Of a stretch of 15,005 nucleotides of DNA, positions 1 to 8,400 are shown piece by piece. Made by a program: the position numbers and the translations under genes. Each line of letters opens with the position of its first letter. Position 1 is the first letter of the stretch. The notes beneath the pieces were generated by a model that was given only the letters and a program-made list of their open reading frames with translations, had not been told where the DNA came from and did not search any database. This DNA is from JBLHGU01 sp047615875 (lineage in GTDB: Bacteria; Pseudomonadota; Gammaproteobacteria; Arenicellales; CAJQKF01): NCBI GenBank assembly GCA_047615875.1, contig JBLHGU010000124.1, positions 1 through 15,005 of the forward strand, in the 5' to 3' direction.

Positions 1-1819
1 TGCGCAATTTGTTGCTAATAACCAATGGTTGCATTACGCCACACACCACGCCCATGGAAAATACCTCGTCTCGATGTATGTCAAGAATTTCCTGCCAGGC
101 ATTTTTTTGTGATTCCGAATCACCTGCGTTCTGCCAAATGTCACGCAATTCCAAAAGTCTTTTCGCGCTTTCCATATCTGGTGCTTCGCCTACACCGCCA
201 TTGGTTTCAAAATATTGCCCCCATTTTGGCCACTGCAGCTGATCTTGAGACGTTGGCACAAATTCATCCGGGCTAGTGCTGCTGGTAGGTAAGCCGTTAT
301 CAACTCCGGACCAGACTGCCATCTGGGCGTCTCCAGAGAACACGCGATCACGAAATACTTCACGCTGCGAGGGTTTGGTAAAGATTTTTACTCCGGCTTT
401 TATCCAGGTATCGTGAATCAGTTCCAGCACATCGGTCTGCTCAGTGCTTTCGCCGGCGGTGTGTACGATAATTTCCAGTGGCCTACCATCTGGCATCAGT
501 CTGACGCCATCATCATTTCGTTCGGTAAGACCCATTTCATCCAGTAGGGCATTGGATCTATCCAGGTCAAATTGTGCCCAGGTGGTCTGGTATTCCGGTT
601 TGAACAGGGAGCAAGTTGGCAGCACCGTATTGGCGCTTTCCTGAACCAGCCCAAAATAAACCACACTGTTTATTTCTGCACGATCTATTCCCAACGACAA
701 TGCACGACGAAATCGAACATCGCGCACCAACTTGCGCCAGGTCTCATCGGTACTGTTTAGATTCGGGTATAAGGCAATCTGTGCGCCGGTGCCTTTTTGC
801 CAGAGTATTACCTGAAAATTATTACGTTCTTCACCTTCTTTTAAAAAGGTGAAGTTGTCCAGGCGTAGATAGCGTGCCTGAAGATCTGCCTCACCGGAAC
901 CGGTCTTGGCTGGGATCAAACTTTTGCTAACAATATTAATAATCAGCTGATCGACATAAGGTAGTTGCTGGCCTTTAGTATCGACACGGTGGTAGAACGG
1001 ATTACGTTCAAATATAAAACGATCTGATGGTGGTGGGGTTATATTGATCCAGGGTTGTAATACTGGCAACTCCACATTGGTAGCCTTATATTGGCGTGCC
1101 TTACGTGTGTGTAATCCTGCCCAGTTTCGTACACCAGCATCCATCACCATTTCGTCCAGGTTATCAGCCTCGGCGTATTTTTTATGAAACTGTTTCATGT
1201 AATGGGCTGGCTGATAAATATACATTGGTCTGGCACCAGCCAGCGCAGGGAGAAAATAGGGGTTGGGCTTTGTCCATTCATAACGAACGGTTAGCTCATC
1301 TGGAAAACTGACTGTTGGCGCTTCATTTTCAACTAATAAGGTCTTGTTAGGGCCAAATGGCGAAAGTTCTTCATTATTGGAGACGTCTTCCCAAAAATAA
1401 CGAAAATCTGCACTGCTAAAGGGTGCGCCATCAGACCACTTGTGGCCGGCTCGTAAATGGAAGGTGAAAATACGACCTTCTTCGATTTCCACACTCTTGG
1501 CCAGATCTGGCTCCAGTTCGAAGGCGGTGTTATAGCCAATTAGTCGTGCATAACCATACACAACGGTCATGCGGATGTCCTTATTAGCGCCCATTAGCAT
1601 ACGGATTGCACCACCGTATTTGCCGATAGAGCCACCGCTTATCTCGGGGTCGATTATGCGAGGTTCGGTTGGCAGTCGGCTTTCCACCCCTGGTAAGGCA
1701 CCGCTGGCCACACGATCTTGTAAAAAGGGCACCTCAGCACTAGCTGTGAATGAGCTGCCAAGAACCAGCGCCAGGCAGGCGCAAGCTAATAGTTTAGAGA
1801 GACGAGATTTCAATATCAT
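1..1819 (-). CDS. ABC transporter family-5 solute-binding protein, partial (C-terminus off window)
   Basis: Periplasmic ligand-binding component of a peptide/opine/nickel-class ABC importer. The frame stays open from the ATG at 1819 to the window edge (606 codons), so the C-terminus is missing, probably only a few dozen residues. The N-terminus is a classical Sec signal peptide: MILKSRLSK, a hydrophobic stretch, then ASA with predicted cleavage near residue 28. An LLAC resembles a lipobox but sits inside the hydrophobic core, so a lipoprotein is less likely. Family features seen: GGAIR near the mature start, a GYARL block, ELEPDLAKS, FHLRAGHKWSDG with the conserved W-S-D-G, and late on EVFSMGVV. 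Its ATG shares one base with the stop codon of the upstream ATPase gene (TAATG), indicating translational coupling. The ligand cannot be read from sequence; the long form (over 600 residues) resembles YejA-like and oligopeptide-type proteins. No permease is visible. Family confident, substrate unknown. Confidence 0.9.
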   Translation of the reverse strand, partial: MILKSRLSKLLACACLALVLGSSFTASAEVPFLQDRVASGALPGVESRLPTEPRIIDPEISGGSIGKYGGAIRMLMGANKDIRMTVVYGYARLIGYNTAFELEPDLAKSVEIEEGRIFTFHLRAGHKWSDGAPFSSADFRYFWEDVSNNEELSPFGPNKTLLVENEAPTVSFPDELTVRYEWTKPNPYFLPALAGARPMYIYQPAHYMKQFHKKYAEADNLDEMVMDAGVRNWAGLHTRKARQYKATNVELPVLQPWINITPPPSDRFIFERNPFYHRVDTKGQQLPYVDQLIINIVSKSLIPAKTGSGEADLQARYLRLDNFTFLKEGEERNNFQVILWQKGTGAQIALYPNLNSTDETWRKLVRDVRFRRALSLGIDRAEINSVVYFGLVQESANTVLPTCSLFKPEYQTTWAQFDLDRSNALLDEMGLTERNDDGVRLMPDGRPLEIIVHTAGESTEQTDVLELIHDTWIKAGVKIFTKPSQREVFRDRVFSGDAQMAVWSGVDNGLPTSSTSPDEFVPTSQDQLQWPKWGQYFETNGGVGEAPDMESAKRLLELRDIWQNAGDSESQKNAWQEILDIHRDEVFSMGVVCGVMQPLVISNKLR

Positions 1820-3690
1820 TATGTTAAGTCAGATGGTTGAGTGCCGGCAATCGCTCGTACAAAGTGACTGTCGCCGAGGTTAACTAATGTACTGCCCTGG
1901 CTAGAATCTGCAGTAAACGGGTCTGGCCAGGCTTCGGGATTTGAAGCACGATTAACTTTAATTTGTTCAAAGTCGAGCTTTCTTTGTAGTTCCGGGAATG
2001 GCACAGCTGAGAGTAGGGCGCGTGTATAGGGGTGCACCGGGTTTTCAAAAATTTGCTCCCGAGATGCCACTTCAACAAGTTTGCCCTGGCACATAACTGA
2101 TATGCGATTGGCGATATAGTCTACGACAGCCAGGTTGTGGGAAACAAACAGGTAAGTCAGATTTAGCTCACTTTGCAGATCTTTGAGAAGATTAAGCACC
2201 TGGGCCTGAATAGATACATCCAGCGCAGATACCGGTTCATCGCATATTATCAAATCGGGTCTAAGCGCGAGAGCTCTGGCGATGCCAATGCGTTGTCGCT
2301 GACCACCGGAGAAACTATGCGGATAGCGGCTCAGGTATCTAGGGTCTAGTCCAACCATGCGCATTAATTCTTTAACCAGTTCTATCTGGTAGTCTTCATT
2401 ACCAATAGAATGGATAATCAGAGGCTCACGAATAATGTCGTAAACCGTCATGCGCGGATTCAATGAGCTGAAGGGATCCTGGAAAATGATTTGCATCTTG
2501 CGACGAAAATCGAAAATCTCACTATTGTTGAGTGACAAAATATCTATTTCTTTATCACCATCGAAATAGGTCAATTGACCACTGTCTGGAGACAGCGCTC
2601 GCATTATCATCTTCGAAAGGGTTGTTTTGCCACAACCACTTTCTCCAACCAAACCCATGCACTCTCCCTTCATGATGGTGAGATTTACATCATCGACTGC
2701 GGTTACCGTCTGGGCTTTTGAACTACCCCAGCCTTCATTGCGAATAGAGAAGGATTTGACGATAGACTTCACTTCCAGGTGACGGGGTTCAGTGTAGGCT
2801 GGCTTGTTAGTATCCGGCTGAAAGTGTTCGCCCAAAACATGATCAATTTCTCGAACAGGAACCAGTCGCTCACCTTCCTTCATATCGAAGTGAGGAACCG
2901 CCTTAAATAATGCGTTGAGATAAGGGTGCTGCGGATTGGCATATATGTCGCTGATGCCGCCGTGCTCCATGATTTCACCGTGGTACATAACCACAACTTC
3001 TTCCGCTATGTTGGCCACCACACCTAAATCGTGGGTGATTAGCAGTACAGCCATGCCTAACTCAGCCTGCAGGTCTTTGATCAGACTTAATATCTGTGCC
3101 TGAATAGTTACGTCGAGAGCGGTTGTCGGCTCATCTGCGATTAACAACGCTGGTCGGCATATCAGAGCAAGGGCTATCATTGCCCGTTGTCTCAATCCGC
3201 CTGAAAGTTCGAATGGGTAGGTGTTAATTGCGCGGGCCGGATCTGGAAATCCCACCAGGCGCAACATCTCCCGGGTTAATTCCATGCCCTCATCATGACT
3301 CGAATCGCGGTGCAGAAATAATGCCTCGCTAATTTGATCGCCAATAGTATGCAGTGGCGACAACGATACCATGGGCTCCTGAAAAATGATCGAAATGGAT
3401 CCCCCGCGAACCTTTCGCATAGCAGCGCTATTGCGTTCCAGCGAGGCGATATCAACGCTCGGTTTATCAGGTTCGTTTAGAATGATCTGGCCACTACTTA
3501 TCGTAGCGATCTCGGGCAGAATTCCCATTATGGCCTGCGCGGTTACGGATTTGCCCGAGCCAGATTCTCCAACCAACGCCACGGTGCTGCCTGGCATAAT
3601 ATCGAAAGAAATGCCTTTGACCGCATTAATACTGCCCCTATGGACCTTGAAATCAATCGCAAGGTCTCGGATTTCTAGCAATGGATTCAC
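1819..3690 (-). CDS. Dipeptide/oligopeptide-type ABC transporter, fused double ATP-binding protein
   Basis: Cytoplasmic ATPase that energises the importer; both nucleotide-binding domains are in one chain, as in YejF or a DppD-DppF fusion. With the GTG start it has 623 residues. Domain 1: Walker A GESGSGKS about 41-48, Q-loop IIFQEP, signature LSGGLRQR about 162-169, Walker B LLIADEP, switch H in ITHD. Domain 2: GESGCGKT about 349-356, IIFQDP, FSGGQRQR about 460-467, LIICDEP, FVSHN. Each domain is followed by the NPxHPY oligopeptide-transporter C-terminal motif (NPQHPY and NPVHPY). All catalytic motifs look intact. I chose the GTG at 3690 because GAGGAG lies 4 nt upstream; the only other in-frame start is a TTG at 3702, which would sit before that ribosome site. 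The gene begins 29 bp after the phosphodiesterase stop and ends one base into the binding-protein start, so the three form an operon. Confidence 0.93.
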   Translation of the reverse strand: MNPLLEIRDLAIDFKVHRGSINAVKGISFDIMPGSTVALVGESGSGKSVTAQAIMGILPEIATISSGQIILNEPDKPSVDIASLERNSAAMRKVRGGSISIIFQEPMVSLSPLHTIGDQISEALFLHRDSSHDEGMELTREMLRLVGFPDPARAINTYPFELSGGLRQRAMIALALICRPALLIADEPTTALDVTIQAQILSLIKDLQAELGMAVLLITHDLGVVANIAEEVVVMYHGEIMEHGGISDIYANPQHPYLNALFKAVPHFDMKEGERLVPVREIDHVLGEHFQPDTNKPAYTEPRHLEVKSIVKSFSIRNEGWGSSKAQTVTAVDDVNLTIMKGECMGLVGESGCGKTTLSKMIMRALSPDSGQLTYFDGDKEIDILSLNNSEIFDFRRKMQIIFQDPFSSLNPRMTVYDIIREPLIIHSIGNEDYQIELVKELMRMVGLDPRYLSRYPHSFSGGQRQRIGIARALALRPDLIICDEPVSALDVSIQAQVLNLLKDLQSELNLTYLFVSHNLAVVDYIANRISVMCQGKLVEVASREQIFENPVHPYTRALLSAVPFPELQRKLDFEQIKVNRASNPEAWPDPFTADSSQGSTLVNLGDSHFVRAIAGTQPSDLT

Positions 3691-3694
3691 GCCG

Positions 3695-3700
3695 CTCCTC
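3695..3700 (-). promoter_or_regulatory. Ribosome binding site deciding the GTG start of the double ATPase
   Basis: Minus-strand GAGGAG is an almost perfect Shine-Dalgarno, separated by CGGC from the GTG at 3690. It favours that GTG over the upstream TTG at 3702, which the ribosome site would overlap. Confidence 0.65.
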
Positions 3701-3719
3701 AATTCAACACATGATTACA

Positions 3720-4604
3720 TTATTTTTTTTCTGTCAGTGATTGTTGTCGGGTTTTAAGCAACAATTGTGGGTAATCACTGATAATACCGTCTACTTGCCA
3801 GCTTAACAGTTTTTTCATCCATTGCACATCGTTGACCGTCCAGGTTATTACATCAAGACCAAGGAATTTAGTCTCTTTAACCATGGATTGTGTTAAATTG
3901 CTATAGTAAGGTGACCAGTAGTCGGCGCCCAGATCAACGACCATCGCTGGCACCGAATTGTCGAAATCGGCAACCCGTAGCCCAGCAGTCCAGTTTGAAC
4001 CATCGCCTGGATTAATGGTATCGAATACCCCCCATTGCTCACTGAGGCAACCAAGCCGGAGTTCGCTATCCAAAGCCTGGATGCACCTGAGTATTTCCCA
4101 GTTAAAACTTTGGATGGAGACCTGCTGAGCTATTTTCAGTCGATGAATTTCTGCTATTACCAGTGTAGAGAACTCTTCGACATCAATATCGCTACCAGGG
4201 GTGTGTTTGATCTCTATTATGAACTCAAAATCCGTGGGTACGTTGCCGAATTCATTCATCAGAGCTGAGAATTCTGGTAGACCGGTGCCATCCAGAGCAA
4301 TCTGTTCAGGGAAATGATTAGCGTATTCAGTTCCTGTTCGTAGCCTGCCAATATCGAATTCTATATAGTCAGTTCGTAGCAGTTGTCGCCAGGGAGTTCT
4401 CTCTGTGACGAAATATTTGTCTACAGATCGAACCAGATCAGGGCTTGTGGTTTCGTCGTGGACAATGAGAAGTTTCGAGTCGGCAGTTAGATTGAGATCA
4501 AGTTCAATTCCATCTACGCCAAGATCAAAGGCATGTAGAAAACCAGGTAGAGAATTTTCAGGGTAAACTCCTCGGGCACCCCGATGACCGTATACTTTGC
4601 ACAT
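3720..4604 (-). CDS. Glycerophosphodiester phosphodiesterase, cytosolic UgpQ-like
   Basis: Predicted to hydrolyse glycerophosphodiesters (for example glycerophosphocholine or glycerophosphoethanolamine) to glycerol-3-phosphate and an alcohol. The GDPD TIM-barrel signature is complete: HRGARG at the very N-terminus (H7, R8), PEN (E16, N17), ELDLN (E34, D36) and VHDE (H49), that is the HR...ExD...H catalytic and metal-binding set. Later motifs also fit: IIEIK around 129-133, SIQSFN, ITWTVND near 253-259, and DGIISDYP near the end. Length is 294 residues, a little longer than E. coli UgpQ. I start at the ATG at 4604 because the family typically begins just before HRG. An in-frame ATG at 4649 would add 15 residues and overlap the divergent gene. 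There is no signal peptide, so it acts in the cytosol on imported substrate. It is the first gene of an apparent operon with the ABC ATPase and binding protein. Family confident, exact substrate unknown. Confidence 0.92.
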   Translation of the reverse strand: MCKVYGHRGARGVYPENSLPGFLHAFDLGVDGIELDLNLTADSKLLIVHDETTSPDLVRSVDKYFVTERTPWRQLLRTDYIEFDIGRLRTGTEYANHFPEQIALDGTGLPEFSALMNEFGNVPTDFEFIIEIKHTPGSDIDVEEFSTLVIAEIHRLKIAQQVSIQSFNWEILRCIQALDSELRLGCLSEQWGVFDTINPGDGSNWTAGLRVADFDNSVPAMVVDLGADYWSPYYSNLTQSMVKETKFLGLDVITWTVNDVQWMKKLLSWQVDGIISDYPQLLLKTRQQSLTEKK

Positions 4605-4627
4605 ATTCAATTTGGTTTTCCGTCGAA

Positions 4628-5338
4628 ATGTATCCCACATACGAAACACTGATTAACAGTTTGTCGGCCAATGGGCTTAATAGATTAGCTGTGTTGGACA
4701 TTAATACCTTGCCGGATGCCTTGCAATCCACGGTGCGAGAGATTACTTCTGTTGAGTCTGCGCAGAGATTGCTGGTGGTTGGTAATACCGGCTCTGAATT
4801 TTGGTCGAGCATATCCCAATTTGATGTTAATCATCCAGTGGACGATTTTAGCGTTTCCTGTATTGAATATCTGTTTCGGGAGAACTTGTCAGACTGGAAT
4901 AATGAAATATTGTTTCCTGGTAGAAGTGTTATTCCATTGCAGCAAATAGGTGCGGCCTGTGGCTGGGGGGTGCCGTCCTGGCTTGGCGTGAGTATTCACC
5001 CCGAATTTGGCACCTGGTTCGCGTTTCGTGCAGTGGCAATCACCGATTGCCCTCTAGTCATTAAAGAATTTGACCCTATAATTGATGCTTGTGTGAAATG
5101 CTCTGACAAGCCTTGTGTTGGGGCTTGTCCGGCTTCCGCCCCAGGTTTGCCTGGACAGTTTAATCTTGATGCCTGTGTAGATTACAGGGTGTCGGATGCT
5201 TCGCGTTGCACAGACCGCTGTGTTGCACGATTGTCTTGCCCGGTTGGAAATCAGCATTCGTATGTTGAAGAAGCTATGAGTTATTTTTATGCTAGATCAC
5301 TTCAAACTCTGAAACATTGGAAGTCTACTGTTAGCTAG
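4628..5338 (+). CDS. Double [4Fe-4S]-type protein related to epoxyqueuosine reductase / MMACHC-like proteins
   Basis: A 236-residue cytosolic protein with no signal peptide. The C-terminal third has two cysteine sets. The first is C155-x2-C158-x4-C163-x3-C167-P. The second is C183-x10-C194-x3-C198-x5-C204-P. The spacing is that of a double 4Fe-4S cluster domain with a lengthened first loop. The segment before it, HPEFGTWFAFRAV (about 124-136), resembles the HPxFGxWFAxR stretch I recall from the cobalamin-processing protein MMACHC and the related QueG/reductive-dehalogenase fold, so a cobalamin- or flavin-linked redox role is possible. It is much shorter than QueG (about 350-380 residues), and I do not claim queuosine synthesis. 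The ATG at 4628 lacks a clear ribosome site. It starts 23 bp from the divergent phosphodiesterase gene, so each promoter probably lies inside the other's coding region. Iron-sulfur nature confident; function open. Confidence 0.78.
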   Translation: MYPTYETLINSLSANGLNRLAVLDINTLPDALQSTVREITSVESAQRLLVVGNTGSEFWSSISQFDVNHPVDDFSVSCIEYLFRENLSDWNNEILFPGRSVIPLQQIGAACGWGVPSWLGVSIHPEFGTWFAFRAVAITDCPLVIKEFDPIIDACVKCSDKPCVGACPASAPGLPGQFNLDACVDYRVSDASRCTDRCVARLSCPVGNQHSYVEEAMSYFYARSLQTLKHWKSTVS

Positions 5339-5353
5339 CCAGGAGTAGGGGTA

Positions 5354-5382
5354 GCGGTCAGGTACAGAAATACGGTTATAAT
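5354..5382 (+). promoter_or_regulatory. Candidate sigma70-like promoter for the Sel1/SH3/SPOR gene
   Basis: An exact TATAAT at 5377-5382 lies 40 bp before the ATG at 5423, in the 84-bp gap after the iron-sulfur gene. The -35 region is poor: CGGTCA at 5355-5360, spacer 16, matches TTGACA at only three bases. The position is reasonable, but only the -10 is convincing. Confidence 0.4.
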
Positions 5383-5422
5383 CCCTCACGAATACTAGTC
5401 ACCGCAGAGTAATCCGTCTGTT

Positions 5423-8400
5423 ATGTTTTGCCGTTTTAATTTCAATAAATATTCCCTTTTTGCCTGGGCCTGTGTAATTGTTGCACTGCTTAATAATCCA
5501 GGTGATCTGGCCTATTCCGATGAGGCTATGCAGGAGGCAGAAGAATCCTATGCCAATGGAGACTATCAACAAGCGCTGGAAATTTGGTTGTTAAAAGCCT
5601 ACGAGGGCGACCCCAAAGCTCAGTTTCTTTTAGGGAAAATGTTTGCCGATGGAACTGGTACGGTGGTTGATCCCGCCGAATCTGTGTACTGGTACAGCCG
5701 TTCAGCTGAACAAGGCAATTCTGATGCTCAATTTGAACTCGGTAATGCTTATTTTCATGGCGCCGGCCTGGCTGCTGATAAGAAAAGTGCCCTGCAATGG
5801 TGGCAGCTCGCTGCAGGCAACGACCATGTTAATGCCCAGTATCATCTTGGGCGTGCCTATTTTTACGGCATAAATCTTACACAAAACTCAGATCAGGCAA
5901 TTGAGTGGTTCAATAAGGCAGCTGCTAACGGAAGTGAATTGGCAATCAATTTTTTAAATCGAATAGGTGATAATCAGGGCCATAGCAGCGAAAAGAAAAC
6001 CTCAGACTGGCGAGGATTTGGCGCAGTCGGTGATAACGCTATTCGTATTTATTCTTATTTTAATCGGCACTCGTCAATTCTCCAAAGTCTGCAATCTGGC
6101 TCTCTAGTTAGGGTTCTAGACCAGAACAGTGGATGGTTTAGAGTCGAGGTTCCCGGCGGAGTACCAATATGGATCCCACGGGACAGCATTGGTCTTGAAG
6201 GCGATGTATCTATAATTAATCGACCTGGTGTCGCCGCTCGACCTGACCCTTTGGATTCTCCAGAGAATAAACCACTTGGCGTGTTACAGCGAGGTGATCA
6301 GGTGGTCATATTGGAGCGTCGTAAGGAATGGGTCAAAGTGCAGGCGCCGCAGCATATTTCTGGCTGGGTTGAAGCGATCAACATTACTGAAATTGATAGT
6401 GATGAGGATGAAATGGAGGGCCCTTGGCAAGATGCTATCGCTTCACGTTTTGCGGAATTAAACATCATTAGTCCAACATTGGTACTCAATTCATCAGAAA
6501 ATGACTCAAAGCAGGAAAATAGTGGGTCGACTGATAATGCGCAAGAGCCTGCGGACACCTCTGGAGAGATAATAGAAGTAGTCGATCCCTTGCCGCCAAC
6601 AGATGATGGAGTTTTATTGGCTTCAGTAACGGATTTATCCAGTGAACCCATTAGTGAGCAAACTGAAATTGTTGAAAATGAATCTCTTGCTGACACTCGC
6701 TCCGATGAGGTGAACGCAGAAAAAGAAACTGATAATGCCGAAGTTAGTAGTTTCGAGTCGGTTGATTTTAAAAGTTTGGGACAGCAAGATTGGTGGGTCA
6801 CTAGAGCGGAGTCGAGTTCTATCAAAGATGCTCAGTATTTACGTGTAGGCCCTGTTGAACAGTCGGTTTTTACCCGCAACCGACTAAGCTCTGCATCTAT
6901 TGTGAGTCTGGCACCCGGTAATCTTGTGCAGATTACTGGACGACGTGGCAACTGGGTGCGTGTTCGAGTTCCTGGTGGATTGCCATTGTGGATTTTCAGC
7001 AAGTTTATAGAGCATAACAGTGTAACTGGCACCATTACAGGTCAGGGTGTTCGGGCTCGACCGCTGCCTTCCACTTCCAATGGGTCCCAACCAGTTGGCA
7101 ATTACCCATCTGGCGCGGAAGTAAAGGTTATCCAGGAAGAAAATAGCTGGGTACAGATTAGAGCGCCAGAGAGCCTGCAAGGCTGGATGCAGGTGGAGGG
7201 ACTTTACACAGTTGCTCGAGAGGCGCTGATCATCAATATTGAATGGACACAACAAATTGATGAAGGACCGATTGATTCTATTGTTGTAGAAGAAGCGGTG
7301 GTTTCAACGGAGCTCGTTACTAATTCTGCTCAACAAGAACCCATAGTCTCAGAAGTCACTGAAGCAGAGAGTGCTGCAGCTCCGGTAGAAGATCCAGAAA
7401 CAATTGCTGAAGTAACTCAGCAGACCACTACTGCGGAGCCTGTTGAAGATATTCCTTATGTGGAGAATGTCGTTGAAAAAGAGTCTTCTTCTGAGTCAAT
7501 GACAGCCTCACAGAAAGTTGAGGAAGCAGAGCAAGCAGAGCAAGCAATTGTCGAAATTCCGGTGGCCCCAGTCACAGCAGAAACAGATGCCGTCACTACA
7601 TTGGTGGAGGGAGAGATCTCTGTCGATGAGAAAATTTCAAACAACGACGAAACCCTCAGTCAGGCGAGCATATCCGAGTCAGATGTTGCTAATGAAGGAG
7701 AAATTTCCGAGGCGGTAAATGCTGCTGAACCTGAACAGGTAGTCACTGAAGGCGATAATCTGGGTTCTGTAACTGAAGTTGTTGAAGATCTAGCTGTGGA
7801 GAAGTCAGATGGCGAGCAAGTAGCGTCCAATTCAAGGGAAGTTAACACGGGGTCTGAAGAGGTTGTAAGCTCTGCATCGTCAGAAAAGCTAGATGAGCTA
7901 CTTCCTGTGCTCGAAACTGATGCTCCAGTTGAGAACCAGTTGGCGGAAGAATCTGAGTCAGTTGCCCTGATTGCAACTGAAGCGGCAGAAGAATCGGCTA
8001 ATACTGCACAGCAGAATGACGTCACATCGAATGACTCTTTGCAAAGCGTCGTGACTGAAGGCACTTTGGAGGAACCACTGGTGGATGTATCGATTTCTAA
8101 ATCAACATCTGATACCGGAAATGATTCGGTACAGGAGCAGACTGCAGTTATCGATGAGCAACCTCAGTCGGAGAGCGAAGCAGTTGTGACTGAACCGACT
8201 GCGGAAGCGGTTGTTTCTGGGGATGAAGCTACGGCAAACGATTCCCTTACGCCCAATAATTCTGCAGTAAATCAGGCCCCTGTTGAGTCGGTAGTAGAAA
8301 ATGCTACTGATTCATTGGTGGATTCCAATGAGTCAATTGCCAATGTCCAGTTAGACGAGGAGCCAATCGAGAAACCAGTGGAAGAAGTGGCTCAAATCGA

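Noticed and set aside
1..1800. Several plus-strand open frames of 60-100 codons in the left part
   Set aside because: They lie antisense to the solute-binding protein, which has a continuous frame with signal peptide and family motifs.
4605..4649. Longer phosphodiesterase starting at the ATG at 4649
   Set aside because: Would overlap the divergent gene and add residues before the usual N-terminal HRG motif with no signal peptide or other explanation.
6298..6825. 175-codon minus-strand open frame within the Sel1/SH3/SPOR gene
   Set aside because: Ser- and Thr-rich antisense of the acidic linker; the composition simply mirrors the plus-strand codons.
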